Below, one piece after another: positions 6,202-13,458 of a stretch of 16,162 nucleotides of DNA. Each line of letters opens with the position of its first letter. The stretch's first letter is position 1. Under the pieces are notes generated by a model. That model worked only from the letters and a program-made list of their open reading frames with translations. It was not told where the DNA came from and searched no databases. The stretch covers positions 1 through 16,162 of the forward strand of contig DYPM01000033.1 in the NCBI GenBank assembly GCA_020719895.1, in the 5' to 3' direction. The position numbers were made by a program, and so were the translations under genes. The stretch is from Sulfurovum sp. (GTDB lineage Bacteria; Campylobacterota; Campylobacteria; Campylobacterales; Sulfurovaceae).

Positions 6202-7890
6202 TCATTTCGTCTCAAGCACCGCACCAGAGCTTGCGTTTGTTACAAGCGTGCGGTATTGTCTGAGCCATCTGCTTTTGAGTGGCTTGACAATCGGCTCAAA
6301 CGTCGCCCTTCGTTTTGCAATCTCTTCATCAGAAAGATTGACTTGCAAGATATACTGATCTACGTCGATATGAATCTCATCGCCATCTTTGAGTAGCCCA
6401 ATCATTCCGCCTTCCGCTGCTTCAGGACTCACGTGTCCGATACTTGCACCTCGCGTAGCACCTGAAAATCTTCCGTCGGTAATCAATGCTACTTTATCTC
6501 CAAGTCCCATTCCCATAATCAAACTCGTAGGACTAAGCATTTCTTGCATTCCAGGACCGCCTTTTGGTCCTTCGTAGCGTATCACCACCACATCGCCCGC
6601 TTTGACTTTGCCGTGAATAATTCCTTTGATCGCATCATCTTGTGAATCAAAACAGACCGCTTTGCCTGTAAAAACCCTCTCGCCTATGATTCCTGCTGTT
6701 TTGATCACTGCACCTTGCTTGGCAAGATTGCCATACAAAATCGCCAAACCACCAACAGCGGAGTAAGGATTGTCGATAGTGTGGATAATCGTCGTATCAA
6801 GAATCTCTGTATCTTTGATTTTTTCATAGAGAGTTTCGCCTCCAATTGTGAGGTTGTCAAACAAAATACCATCACCACGTTTTTTCATCTCGTGCATGAC
6901 TGCATTGACACCGCCTGCTCTATTGATATCTTCCATATGAACAGTAGAGAGTGACGGAGAGATTTTAGCGATGTGAGAGACGCGTTTACTAATCGTATTG
7001 ATATCTTCAAGATTGAAATTCACCTCCGCCTCTTTGGCAATTGCCAACATATGAAGCACTGTGTTGGAGCTTCCACCCATTGCCATATCGACTGCAAAAG
7101 CATTTTTGACTGCATTTTCGTTGAGGATATTGCACATTTTAAACTTCTCTTGCTCTGCTTGTTCCATTTTGGCGATTTCACAGATGCGTCGTGCTGCTTT
7201 TTTGAAAAGTTCGGTACGTTCGGGCGTCAATGCCAAAATCGTACCGTTCCCTGACAATGCGATTCCCATCGCTTCCATCAAAGTGTTCATAGAGTTTGCT
7301 GTAAACATCCCCGAGCAACTTCCCGCACCAGGACACGCATTGCATTCGATATCATAAAGCTCCTCGTCGCTCATATCTCCTGTTTCGTGTTTGCCAACTG
7401 CTTCAAATGCTGTCGCAAGATCAATCGGTTTACCCTCTTTTGTATGTCCTTTTTGCATAGGTCCGCCTGAGACAAAAACCGTTGGTACATTGACGCGTAA
7501 CGCTCCCATGATCATTCCTGGTACGATTTTGTCACAGTTGGGAATGGCTATCATCGCATCAAGCTTATGAGCGTTCATTACCGTTTCGATTGAGTTGGCG
7601 ATAATCTCACGACTCGGAAGAGAGTAGAGCATTCCATCGTGTCCCATGGCGATACCGTCATCTACGCCAATCGTGTTAAACTCAAATGGCACACATCCGT
7701 TGGCTCGAATCTCTGCTTTGATGATTTCAGCGACTTTGTTGAGAAAAAAATGCCCTGGAATAATCTCAATAAAAGAGTTTGCCACACCGATAAATGGTTT
7801 CGCAAAATCCTCCTCTTTGACACCTGTCGCACGGAGTAGACTGCGATGAGGAACTCTCGAAAACCCTTCTTTTATTTCATTGCTTCTCAT
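6202..7890 (-). CDS. ilvD: Dihydroxy-acid dehydratase
   Basis: Cytoplasmic iron-sulphur enzyme that dehydrates 2,3-dihydroxy-isovalerate and 2,3-dihydroxy-3-methylvalerate, the third shared step of valine and isoleucine synthesis. It has 562 residues, full length for the family. Motifs in order: FNTIGVDDGIAMGHDGMLYSLPSRE (about 71-95), the cluster cysteine in PNCDKIVPG (C119), GGPM, CNACPGAGSCSGMFTANSMN with C192, and GRFSGATRGASIGHVSPEAAEGG near the C-terminus. The position of the third cluster cysteine of [2Fe-2S] enzymes is glycine (PGHFFLN, G46), as in the oxygen-sensitive [4Fe-4S] E. coli type. ATG 7890 follows AGGAAT at the right distance. A minus-strand TATAAT lies at 7942-7937. The gene stands alone here, divergent from the tRNA cluster. 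Confidence 0.96.
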   Translation of the reverse strand: MRSNEIKEGFSRVPHRSLLRATGVKEEDFAKPFIGVANSFIEIIPGHFFLNKVAEIIKAEIRANGCVPFEFNTIGVDDGIAMGHDGMLYSLPSREIIANSIETVMNAHKLDAMIAIPNCDKIVPGMIMGALRVNVPTVFVSGGPMQKGHTKEGKPIDLATAFEAVGKHETGDMSDEELYDIECNACPGAGSCSGMFTANSMNTLMEAMGIALSGNGTILALTPERTELFKKAARRICEIAKMEQAEQEKFKMCNILNENAVKNAFAVDMAMGGSSNTVLHMLAIAKEAEVNFNLEDINTISKRVSHIAKISPSLSTVHMEDINRAGGVNAVMHEMKKRGDGILFDNLTIGGETLYEKIKDTEILDTTIIHTIDNPYSAVGGLAILYGNLAKQGAVIKTAGIIGERVFTGKAVCFDSQDDAIKGIIHGKVKAGDVVVIRYEGPKGGPGMQEMLSPTSLIMGMGLGDKVALITDGRFSGATRGASIGHVSPEAAEGGMIGLLKDGDEIHIDVDQYILQVNLSDEEIAKRRATFEPIVKPLKSRWLRQYRTLVTNASSGAVLETK

Positions 7891-7936
7891 TTTTATTCCT
7901 TAAAAATAGTTTTGTGTTTATTGTGATTTTGAATTG

Positions 7937-7942
7937 ATTATA
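7937..7942 (-). promoter_or_regulatory. -10 box of ilvD
   Basis: TATAAT on the minus strand (read 7942 to 7937), about 47 bp before the ilvD start codon. It predicts a leader of about 40 nt, too short for a leader-peptide attenuator. Confidence 0.5.
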
Positions 7943-8036
7943 ACACCTTGCACCACAAAAAAAGGAAAAAATAGAAAAAAGTCATTTTTTGTAAACAAAA
8001 TGTGCTATAACTATTTACATTTAAATTTTTATTTGC

Positions 8037-8042
8037 TATAAT
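8037..8042 (+). promoter_or_regulatory. -10 box of the tRNA cluster
   Basis: An exact TATAAT preceded by TGC (TGCTATAAT) in T-rich DNA, 52 bp before tRNA-Gly. A weaker TGCTATAAC lies at about 8003-8011. This is probably the main promoter for the four tRNA genes, although the 121-bp and 34-47-bp gaps between genes could hide internal promoters. Confidence 0.6.
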
Positions 8043-8094
8043 CTCCTTCCAAAAATTGATGAATTTTAAAATCATCAAAAATTTGGTTTGGAGT

Positions 8095-8169
8095 GCGGGC
8101 GTAGCTCAGGGGTAGAGCACAACCTTGCCAAGGTTGGGGTCGAGGGTTCGAATCCCTTCGCCCGCTCCA
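8095..8169 (+). tRNA. tRNA-Gly (anticodon GCC)
   Basis: 75 nt including an encoded CCA. The acceptor stem GCGGGCG/CGCCCGC pairs fully with discriminator T. The anticodon stem AACCT/AGGTT frames TGCCA with GCC at 8127-8129. The T-loop is GGTTCGAATCC. It is the first gene of the cluster. Confidence 0.97.
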
Positions 8170-8290
8170 TAGTCTTCCCAAAACATGAGCGTCACTCATT
8201 ATCAAATCCTGAGCAATCTACCACTTGATTCAGAGCTATAGATAGTGAAGATAAATTTTATAGACATAATGATATTTGGTGTCCAATTAG

Positions 8291-8378
8291 GCCCGGGTGG
8301 TGAAATCGGTAGACACAGGGGACTTAAAATCCCCCGGTCATTGCGACCGTACCGGTTCGAGTCCGGTCCCGGGCACCA
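8291..8378 (+). tRNA. tRNA-Leu (anticodon UAA)
   Basis: 88 nt with encoded CCA and a long class II variable arm (GGTCATTGCGACC). The acceptor stem is GCCCGGG/CCCGGGC with discriminator A. The anticodon TAA is at 8325-8327, followed by A37-A38, the loop needed for MiaA/MiaB modification. The 121-bp gap behind tRNA-Gly has no recognised content. Confidence 0.97.
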
Positions 8379-8412
8379 GTTTTTAGCAGAATAAAGATAA
8401 GTCTTTTTTGAT

Positions 8413-8486
8413 GGCGCTATCGCCAAGCGGTAAGGCCGCAGCCTGCAAAGCTGCTATCCCCGGTTCGATTCCGGGTGGCGCCTCCA
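8413..8486 (+). tRNA. tRNA-Cys (anticodon GCA)
   Basis: 74 nt with encoded CCA. The acceptor stem GGCGCTA/TGGCGCC has one T-G wobble. The anticodon GCA is at 8445-8447, followed by AA (A37-A38). The T-loop is GGTTCGATTCC. The discriminator base is T (U73), an identity element for cysteine. Confidence 0.97.
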
Positions 8487-8533
8487 CGTTTAAGTCAATT
8501 TATTTTTGATGTGCTAAAACCACAATTTTTCCA

Positions 8534-8621
8534 CGAGAGATGGTAGAGCGGTTGAATACACCGGTTTTGAAAACCGGCGAGGGTAATACCTCCGGGGGTT
8601 CGAATCCCCCTCTCTCGGCCA
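8534..8621 (+). tRNA. tRNA-Ser (anticodon UGA)
   Basis: 88 nt with encoded CCA and a class II variable arm (GAGGGTAATACCTC). The acceptor stem is CGAGAGA/TCTCTCG with discriminator G. The anticodon stem is CCGGT/ACCGG, with TGA at 8568-8570 followed by AA. It is the last gene of the cluster; no T-rich terminator hairpin follows. Confidence 0.96.
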
Positions 8622-8727
8622 CAAAAAATCACTCAATCTCTTCTTTCATTTTTAACTCTATTTTTCAAATAAATCTTAAAACACAAACAGCAATTACTTT
8701 TTATAATCATTTTTTGTGGGATAGATA

Positions 8728-8766
8728 AGAGGTTTTACTCACTTTTTGCAAAAGCATATAAGGTCA
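8728..8766 (+). repeat. Dispersed 40-bp repeat, copy 2
   Basis: Matches 318-357 at 35 of 40 aligned positions: AGAGGTTTTAC, then CAC, a T-run, CAAAAG, and TAAGGTCA. An exact TATAAT (8702-8707) lies about 20 bp upstream, so the repeat could be transcribed as a leader or small RNA start. The tonB promoter box follows 32 bp downstream. The weak pairing seen in copy 1 between TTACGCAC and GTATGTAA is lost here, so the conserved feature is sequence rather than an RNA stem. Confidence 0.6.
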
Positions 8767-8798
8767 TTTTTTGGTTTCAAAATAATTTTTGCTTTGGT

Positions 8799-8831
8799 TA
8801 TAATTGCACCAAAAAAGGTTTTTTGGTGCAA
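8799..8831 (+). promoter_or_regulatory. tonB promoter with a 28-bp dyad over the start
   Basis: TATAAT (8799-8804) is followed by a perfect inverted repeat of 13-bp arms, TTGCACCAAAAAA (8804-8816) and TTTTTTGGTGCAA (8819-8831), around a central GG. The dyad covers the expected transcript start (about 8811), the AAGG ribosome site (8815-8818) and the start codon. A transcript starting there would lack most of the left arm, so a DNA operator is more likely than an RNA hairpin. Confidence 0.6.
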
Positions 8832-9533
8832 AAGCGTGATGCTCTCTCTTTTTTATCAACGGTGATGCTCTATCTTCTATTTGTAGGTGTTTATCTGTTG
8901 CTATTTTCTCGCCATACACTCTCCGTTGCAGACAATGTCGCCAAAACAGAAATGATAGAGTTAAGCCTACAAGAGTATCAACCTACTGTCGAAGAACCAA
9001 TAATAGAAGAAGAGAGTGTTGAGCCAAAACCTATAGTAGAAAAACCTATCGAAGAGAAGCTTATAGAAAAGCCTATAGTAGAGAAGCCCATTCTCAAGCC
9101 GACACCGACACCAAAACCTCAATTGCTAAAACCAAAACCAAAAATAAAACCCAAAAAAAAGCTAAAAACAAAGCCAATAGCACAAAAAAAACCCATATCT
9201 CCAAAACCCTCACAAACTTCCCAACAGAGCAATAAGGCACAACAATCAACAGCAAAAGAGAAAAATAGATTTTTTGCTCAAATCCGTGCCAAAATAGACA
9301 AATATAAAACCTATCCTCGCAATGCGATACGCCGTGGAATGGAAGGTGGTGTGAGGGTGAGTTTTGTGATTTTGCCTGATGGAAATGTCGCCGATATTGT
9401 GATTGATGGATCAGATATTTTTCATACTTCTATCAAAAATGCTATTGGAAGAGCATTTCCCATCTCAGTCAAAGACTCTCCTGTTTCGTTGCCCGAATCG
9501 GTGAGTTTCACTATCTTCTTTAAGCTTCGCTAA
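8826..9533 (+). CDS. tonB: TonB energy-transducing protein
   Basis: Links the proton motive force, via ExbB/ExbD in the inner membrane, to outer-membrane receptors. The 235-residue protein has one N-terminal transmembrane helix (about 8-28), an acidic stretch (35-60), a long proline- and lysine-rich periplasmic spacer (about 60-140) made of KP/EKP repeats, and a C-terminal TonB domain (about 160-235; YPRNAIRRGMEGGVRVSF, then LPDGNV). TTG at 8823 is an alternative start. GTG 8826 is preferred because AAGG stands 7 nt before it. The expected leader is only about 15 nt. The receptor gene follows 66 bp downstream, so this TonB is probably dedicated to it. No exbB or exbD is present in the window. 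Confidence 0.92.
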   Translation: MQKRDALSFLSTVMLYLLFVGVYLLLFSRHTLSVADNVAKTEMIELSLQEYQPTVEEPIIEEESVEPKPIVEKPIEEKLIEKPIVEKPILKPTPTPKPQLLKPKPKIKPKKKLKTKPIAQKKPISPKPSQTSQQSNKAQQSTAKEKNRFFAQIRAKIDKYKTYPRNAIRRGMEGGVRVSFVILPDGNVADIVIDGSDIFHTSIKNAIGRAFPISVKDSPVSLPESVSFTIFFKLR

Positions 9534-9599
9534 AGACCTCTTAACACCAATTTAGCACTCTTTTGTAATACTCACTTCAAACTTTAATTTGGAGTGATT

Positions 9600-11609
9600 A
9601 TGAACAAAACAATTACCATTTCTACTCTTGCTACAGCACTGCTCTACGCTACACCTGTTTGTCTTGTGCCAATTCATGTTGAGACTAAACTTGATAGTCA
9701 AGTGATTGAAGATGTTTGCACAGAAGAGATTAAATCTGCTGATTTAGGAGAAGCTCTCTTTAGAGCCTCTCCGTCGGTTTCTCTTGTAAGACGCTCAGGT
9801 ATTTCTAATGATATTATTGTACGTGGGCAAAAAAAAGACAATATCAATGTGACTATTGATGGTGCAAAAATATATGGAGCGTGTCCAAATCGAATGGATC
9901 CGCCGATTTCACATATTGCTACCAATGCAGTCGATACTATTGAAATCAATGAAGGTCCTTTTGATGTAGAGGATTTTGGTGTATTGAGCGGTGATGTAAA
10001 AGTACATACACTCAAGCCCACCAAAGAGACAAGTGGTGAGGCTGGAGTAAATTTCGGGAGTTTTGGATATCAAAAAGTCTATTTTAATGCAAGCGGAGGC
10101 ACGGATACTTTTAGAGTCATAGTCGGAGCTTCAGCCGAAAAAGCAGAGCAGTATAGAGACGGTGATGGAAATAATTTCGTACAACAACAAGATCTCTACA
10201 TAGAAAAGAATCTCAATGGCAAACCCTCAAATGACAACAAACTCAAAGGACTCGCATATCTTCCAAACGAACGTGACGCAGACGCTTTTGCCAAAAAAAC
10301 AGTAACCACAAAACTATTTTGGGAGATTGTCAAAAACCATGAAATAAATATGGGATATACAGCAAACCGAAGCGATGATATTCTCTATCCAAGCACACCA
10401 ATGGATGCCAACTACGACGACAGCGATATCTATACATTTGGATACAGTGCTAAAGAACTTGGAGTATTTTCAAAAACACTCACTTTTGATCTCTATCAAA
10501 CCAAAGTAGATCATCCGATGTCAAACCGTTACCGAAAAGCATCAGAAAAAAATCCAATGACTCACGCACTTACCACCAAAGTGAACGGAGTCAAACTCAA
10601 AAACAGTTTTGAAATTGCAAATCATATGCTCAAAACAGGTATTGACTACAGCCTAAGAAACTGGGACGGAAACTACGAAATGCCAAATGGCAAAAAAACC
10701 AACAGTATTTGGGACGTTGATACCAAAAATATCGGTTTTTTTGTCAATGATACTGTTCAAATCCAAAAGTGGGAGTTTGATACAGGTGCAAGAGTGGACG
10801 CAACTACCATTTCAACCAAAGATCCAAAATTTGACGACATAGAACTTGATGGTGTAAGCGGAAACAGTGTCGTAAGCTATCACGCAGATAGTACCACACG
10901 TTATTTTGTCGGAGCAGGACACTCAAATCGTGTTCCTGATGCAAGAGAACTCTATCTTTATGACAAAAACAGCTCCATTCGTATCGGAAATCCAACGCTC
11001 AAAAAAATCACCAACACAGAGATTGATGTGGGAGTCCAAAAACACTACACTAATGCGACAATCAAAGCCAAACTTTTTTATAGTATGCTCAATGATTTTA
11101 TTCTTTACAATGCCACAACAAATCATTTTGAAAATGCCGATGCGTGGATTTGGGGGCTTGATGTCAGTGGAAACTACAACTTTAGCGATGCGTTTTGGTT
11201 TACTTTAGGTCTTGCCAAACAAAAAGGAGAAAAGAAAAATCCACTCGCAAAACAAACTGATGTAGATTTGCCTGAAATTCCTCCTTTCAAAATTACAATG
11301 GCATTTAATTATCAGGTCACAGCCAATCTGTTGTTTGGTGCAGAGATGATAGCAGCAGACAAGTGGGAGCATTTTGATATTGATAACGGCGAACAGGCGT
11401 TGGATGCGTATGGTGTACTAAATCTCAAAGCAACACAATCATTTGATAGTGGAATAGAGTGGAGTGTTGGCATAGACAATCTCTTTGATAGTACTTACGC
11501 TCTCTCCAACACTTATGAGGATTTGACACTCATTAGTGGCGGTGGCGATGTGATGTTGATGAATGAATCCAGGCGTTATCTCTACACACAGCTCAAATAT
11601 CGATTTTAA
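9600..11609 (+). CDS. TonB-dependent outer-membrane receptor, probable copper type
   Basis: A 669-residue outer-membrane barrel with signal peptide (about 1-22), a plug domain (about 45-140; SPSVSLVRRSG, IIVRGQKKDNINVTIDG) and a barrel ending in YLYTQLKYRF, with the terminal F used by the Bam machinery. The plug carries GACPNRMDPP, a CxxxM motif (C95, M99), and the barrel has DHPM, an HxM motif (H305, M307). Together these match the CxxxM-HxM copper site described for OprC and the related NosA family, with similar spacing. Copper import is therefore the best guess; it has not been shown here. GGAG at 9591-9594 favours ATG 9600 over GTG 9594. It is cotranscribed with tonB or has its own weak promoter (TAATAC near 9566). 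The gene is full length and uninterrupted. Confidence 0.88.
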   Translation: MNKTITISTLATALLYATPVCLVPIHVETKLDSQVIEDVCTEEIKSADLGEALFRASPSVSLVRRSGISNDIIVRGQKKDNINVTIDGAKIYGACPNRMDPPISHIATNAVDTIEINEGPFDVEDFGVLSGDVKVHTLKPTKETSGEAGVNFGSFGYQKVYFNASGGTDTFRVIVGASAEKAEQYRDGDGNNFVQQQDLYIEKNLNGKPSNDNKLKGLAYLPNERDADAFAKKTVTTKLFWEIVKNHEINMGYTANRSDDILYPSTPMDANYDDSDIYTFGYSAKELGVFSKTLTFDLYQTKVDHPMSNRYRKASEKNPMTHALTTKVNGVKLKNSFEIANHMLKTGIDYSLRNWDGNYEMPNGKKTNSIWDVDTKNIGFFVNDTVQIQKWEFDTGARVDATTISTKDPKFDDIELDGVSGNSVVSYHADSTTRYFVGAGHSNRVPDARELYLYDKNSSIRIGNPTLKKITNTEIDVGVQKHYTNATIKAKLFYSMLNDFILYNATTNHFENADAWIWGLDVSGNYNFSDAFWFTLGLAKQKGEKKNPLAKQTDVDLPEIPPFKITMAFNYQVTANLLFGAEMIAADKWEHFDIDNGEQALDAYGVLNLKATQSFDSGIEWSVGIDNLFDSTYALSNTYEDLTLISGGGDVMLMNESRRYLYTQLKYRF

Positions 11610-11611
11610 TA

Positions 11612-11786
11612 ATAGAGTTCTTGCAGAACTCAAAATAACGCCTAATGAACGTTATGGATTGTCTTTTGAAAGGAAACTTGCCATTTAGGCAACTTTCCTT
11701 TCAAAAGATTGCTAACGCTAAGTTGTCTTCGTGCATGAGAGTTCACGCACTTCGTTATTAGACTTCTTGTTTTGCAATAAGTCTCG
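11612..11786. repeat. Composite inverted-repeat element before acpP
   Basis: A symmetrical set of nested repeats. From outside in: hairpins GAGTTC-TTGCA-GAACTC (11615-11631) and AGACTT...AAGTCT (11760-11784); AATAACG (11634-11640) opposite CGTTATT (11753-11759); CGTTA (11650-11654) opposite TAACG (11713-11717); and a central hairpin with 20-bp arms and one mismatch (11663-11682, 11688-11707, loop ATTTA). The central stem has no T-run, so it is not a standard terminator. No coding frame is visible. A non-autonomous mobile element or a folded 3' end of the receptor mRNA are both possible. Confidence 0.55.
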
Positions 11787-11858
11787 CATAAAAGACATAA
11801 TAAGCATCTGTTTTGTCGTCAATATAAGGAATATAACTCTTTTTTATCCTTTCTTAGC

Positions 11859-11864
11859 TATACT
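11859..11864 (+). promoter_or_regulatory. -10 box of the acpP operon
   Basis: TATACT with AGC in front, 35 bp before the acpP start codon, gives a leader of about 29 nt. The position suits the main promoter of the fatty-acid genes. I found no FapR- or FadR-like operator. Confidence 0.55.
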
Positions 11865-11899
11865 TCGGTCTATTTCAAACACAATTAAGGAGAAATCAA

Positions 11900-12133
11900 A
11901 TGGCACTATTTGATGAAGTAAGAGATGTTGTAGTCGAACAACTAAACGTAAGCCCAGATGAAGTAAAAGAGGATTCTAAATTTGTAGAAGATCTCGGTGC
12001 AGACAGTTTGGACGTGGTTGAGCTTGTTATGGCACTTGAAGAGAAGTTCGATATTGAGATTCCAGACAGCGAAGCAGAGTCTATCACAACTGTTGCAGAA
12101 GCAATCAAATTTATCGAAGAGAATGCAAAATAA
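11900..12133 (+). CDS. acpP: Acyl carrier protein
   Basis: A 77-residue acidic four-helix carrier that holds growing acyl chains on a phosphopantetheine arm in type II fatty-acid synthesis. The attachment serine is S36 in GADSLDVVELVMALEEKF. Helix II is strongly acidic as expected for docking to partner enzymes. ATG 11900 follows AAGGAG at a good distance, the strongest ribosome site in the window, in keeping with high expression. fabF and accA follow on the same strand, the order also found in H. pylori. Confidence 0.98.
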   Translation: MALFDEVRDVVVEQLNVSPDEVKEDSKFVEDLGADSLDVVELVMALEEKFDIEIPDSEAESITTVAEAIKFIEENAK

Positions 12134-12139
12134 TCATCC

Positions 12140-12161
12140 GTCTTCCTTTTAGTGGGAAGAC
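12140..12161 (+). promoter_or_regulatory. Hairpin right after acpP
   Basis: GTCTTCC (12140-12146) pairs with GGAAGAC (12155-12161) across an 8-nt loop, 6 bp after the acpP stop. It is followed by an A-rich stretch, not a T-run, so it is no classic terminator on this strand. It may protect the acpP mRNA end. Confidence 0.4.
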
Positions 12162-12167
12162 AAAAAA

Positions 12168-12210
12168 TAAAATAGATTCAAGCATTTGATGAATCTTTGA
12201 ATCTATTTTA
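12168..12210 (+). promoter_or_regulatory. Mutually exclusive hairpins between acpP and fabF
   Basis: TAAAATAGATTCA (12168-12180) pairs perfectly with TGAATCTATTTTA (12198-12210), a 13-bp stem with a 17-nt loop. The loop contains another TGAATCT (12190-12196), which can pair with AGATTCA (12174-12180) instead. The two folds exclude each other. The long stem ends in TATTTTA, a weak terminator-like tail 20 bp before the fabF start. It may lower readthrough so that acpP is made in excess; that is an inference. Confidence 0.45.
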
Positions 12211-12229
12211 ATGCAGTGTAGGAGATATT

Positions 12230-13447
12230 GTGAAAAGAGTAGTAGTAACGGGCTTAGGGATGATCAACTCTTTGGGTTTAGACAAAGAGAGTGCTTTTAC
12301 TGCCATTATCAATGGCAAATGTGGCATTAAACATATCACATCGTTTGATACTGAAAACCAATCAGTCAAGATTGCTGGAGAGATTATTGATTTTGATCCA
12401 TTGACTGTATTGGATGCTAAAGAGGTCAAAAAAGCCGATAGATTTATACAGTTGGGACTCAAAGCGGCCAAAGAGGCAATTGAAGATGCTAAATTCACAG
12501 AGAGTGTAGACAAAGAGCGTTTTGGAGTTGTCTCTGCATCAGGAATCGGCGGACTTCCAAATATCGAAAAAAACTCTGTTGTATGTGAAACAAAAGGTTC
12601 GCGAAAAATTTCTCCATTTTTTATTCCTTCTGCGTTGGTCAATATGCTTGGTGGATTTGTCTCTATCTATGAAGGTCTTAAAGGTCCCAATCTTTCGTCT
12701 GTTACGGCATGTGCAGCAAGCACTCATGCTATCGGAGAAGCAGCCAAATGTATTATGGTAGGCACAGCCGACAAGATGCTTGTCGTAGGTGCTGAAGCGG
12801 CAATTTGTCCTGTAGGAATTGGTGGATTTGCGGCAATGAAAGCACTCTCAACACACAATGAAGATCCTACTACTGCCTCAAGACCTTTTGATGCCAATAG
12901 AGATGGTTTTGTGATGGGAGAAGGTGCTGGTGCATTGGTGCTTGAAAGTTATGATGATGCTATCGCAAGAGGTGCGACGATTTACGGAGAGATAATCGGA
13001 TTTGGTGAGACAGCTGACGCAAATCACATTACTACTCCAACAATGGACGGCCCACTTCGTGCTATGCAGATGGCATACAAAATGGCAGGCGAACCCAAAA
13101 TAGATTATATTAATGCTCACGGCACTTCAACGCCAGTCAATGACAAAAACGAAACCGCTGCACTCAAAACACTCTTTAAAGGAAAGGAGAATTGTCCTCC
13201 TGTAAGTTCCATCAAAGGACAAGTAGGACATTGCCTTGGTGCGGCTGGTGCTATTGAGGCAGTAACCACTTTGATGGCGATGAGAGATGGTGTTTTGCCT
13301 CCGACTATCAACTACTCAACTCCTGATGAAAATTGTGATCTTGACTATATCACTGAAGGTGCAAGAAAAGCCTCCATCAATGTAGCAATGAGCAACTCCT
13401 TTGGATTTGGCGGTACCAACGGTGTAGTAATCTTTAAAAAGATTTAA
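12230..13447 (+). CDS. fabF: 3-oxoacyl-[acyl-carrier-protein] synthase II
   Basis: Condensing enzyme that extends acyl-ACP by two carbons from malonyl-ACP. The 405-residue thiolase-fold protein has the full active site: C161 (SVTACAAS), H297 (NAHGTSTPVND), K329 (SSIKG) and H334 (GQVGHCLGAAG), plus the C-terminal glycine-rich NSFGFGGTNG. The length is typical. Translation starts at GTG 12230, with AGGAG at 12220-12224. The gene lies between acpP and accA (11 bp before the latter), so all three are probably cotranscribed. FabF rather than FabB is chosen from the Cys-His-His sequence context and from the acpP neighbour. Confidence 0.97.
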   Translation: MKRVVVTGLGMINSLGLDKESAFTAIINGKCGIKHITSFDTENQSVKIAGEIIDFDPLTVLDAKEVKKADRFIQLGLKAAKEAIEDAKFTESVDKERFGVVSASGIGGLPNIEKNSVVCETKGSRKISPFFIPSALVNMLGGFVSIYEGLKGPNLSSVTACAASTHAIGEAAKCIMVGTADKMLVVGAEAAICPVGIGGFAAMKALSTHNEDPTTASRPFDANRDGFVMGEGAGALVLESYDDAIARGATIYGEIIGFGETADANHITTPTMDGPLRAMQMAYKMAGEPKIDYINAHGTSTPVNDKNETAALKTLFKGKENCPPVSSIKGQVGHCLGAAGAIEAVTTLMAMRDGVLPPTINYSTPDENCDLDYITEGARKASINVAMSNSFGFGGTNGVVIFKKI

Positions 13448-13458
13448 GGAAAACAGAA

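Noticed and set aside
8170..8290. Possible small RNA or gene between tRNA-Gly and tRNA-Leu
   Set aside because: No promoter box, stable hairpin or coding frame with a ribosome site was found in these 121 bp.
11663..11707. Central 20-bp hairpin as a Rho-independent terminator of the receptor gene
   Set aside because: The stem is strong but no T-run follows (ATTGCTAACG), so it does not meet the standard pattern.
11634..11759. Resemblance of the composite element to an integron attC site
   Set aside because: The AACG/CGTT words suggested one, but no GTTRRRY and RYYYAAC pair sits at the right places, and no integron integrase or cassette is nearby.
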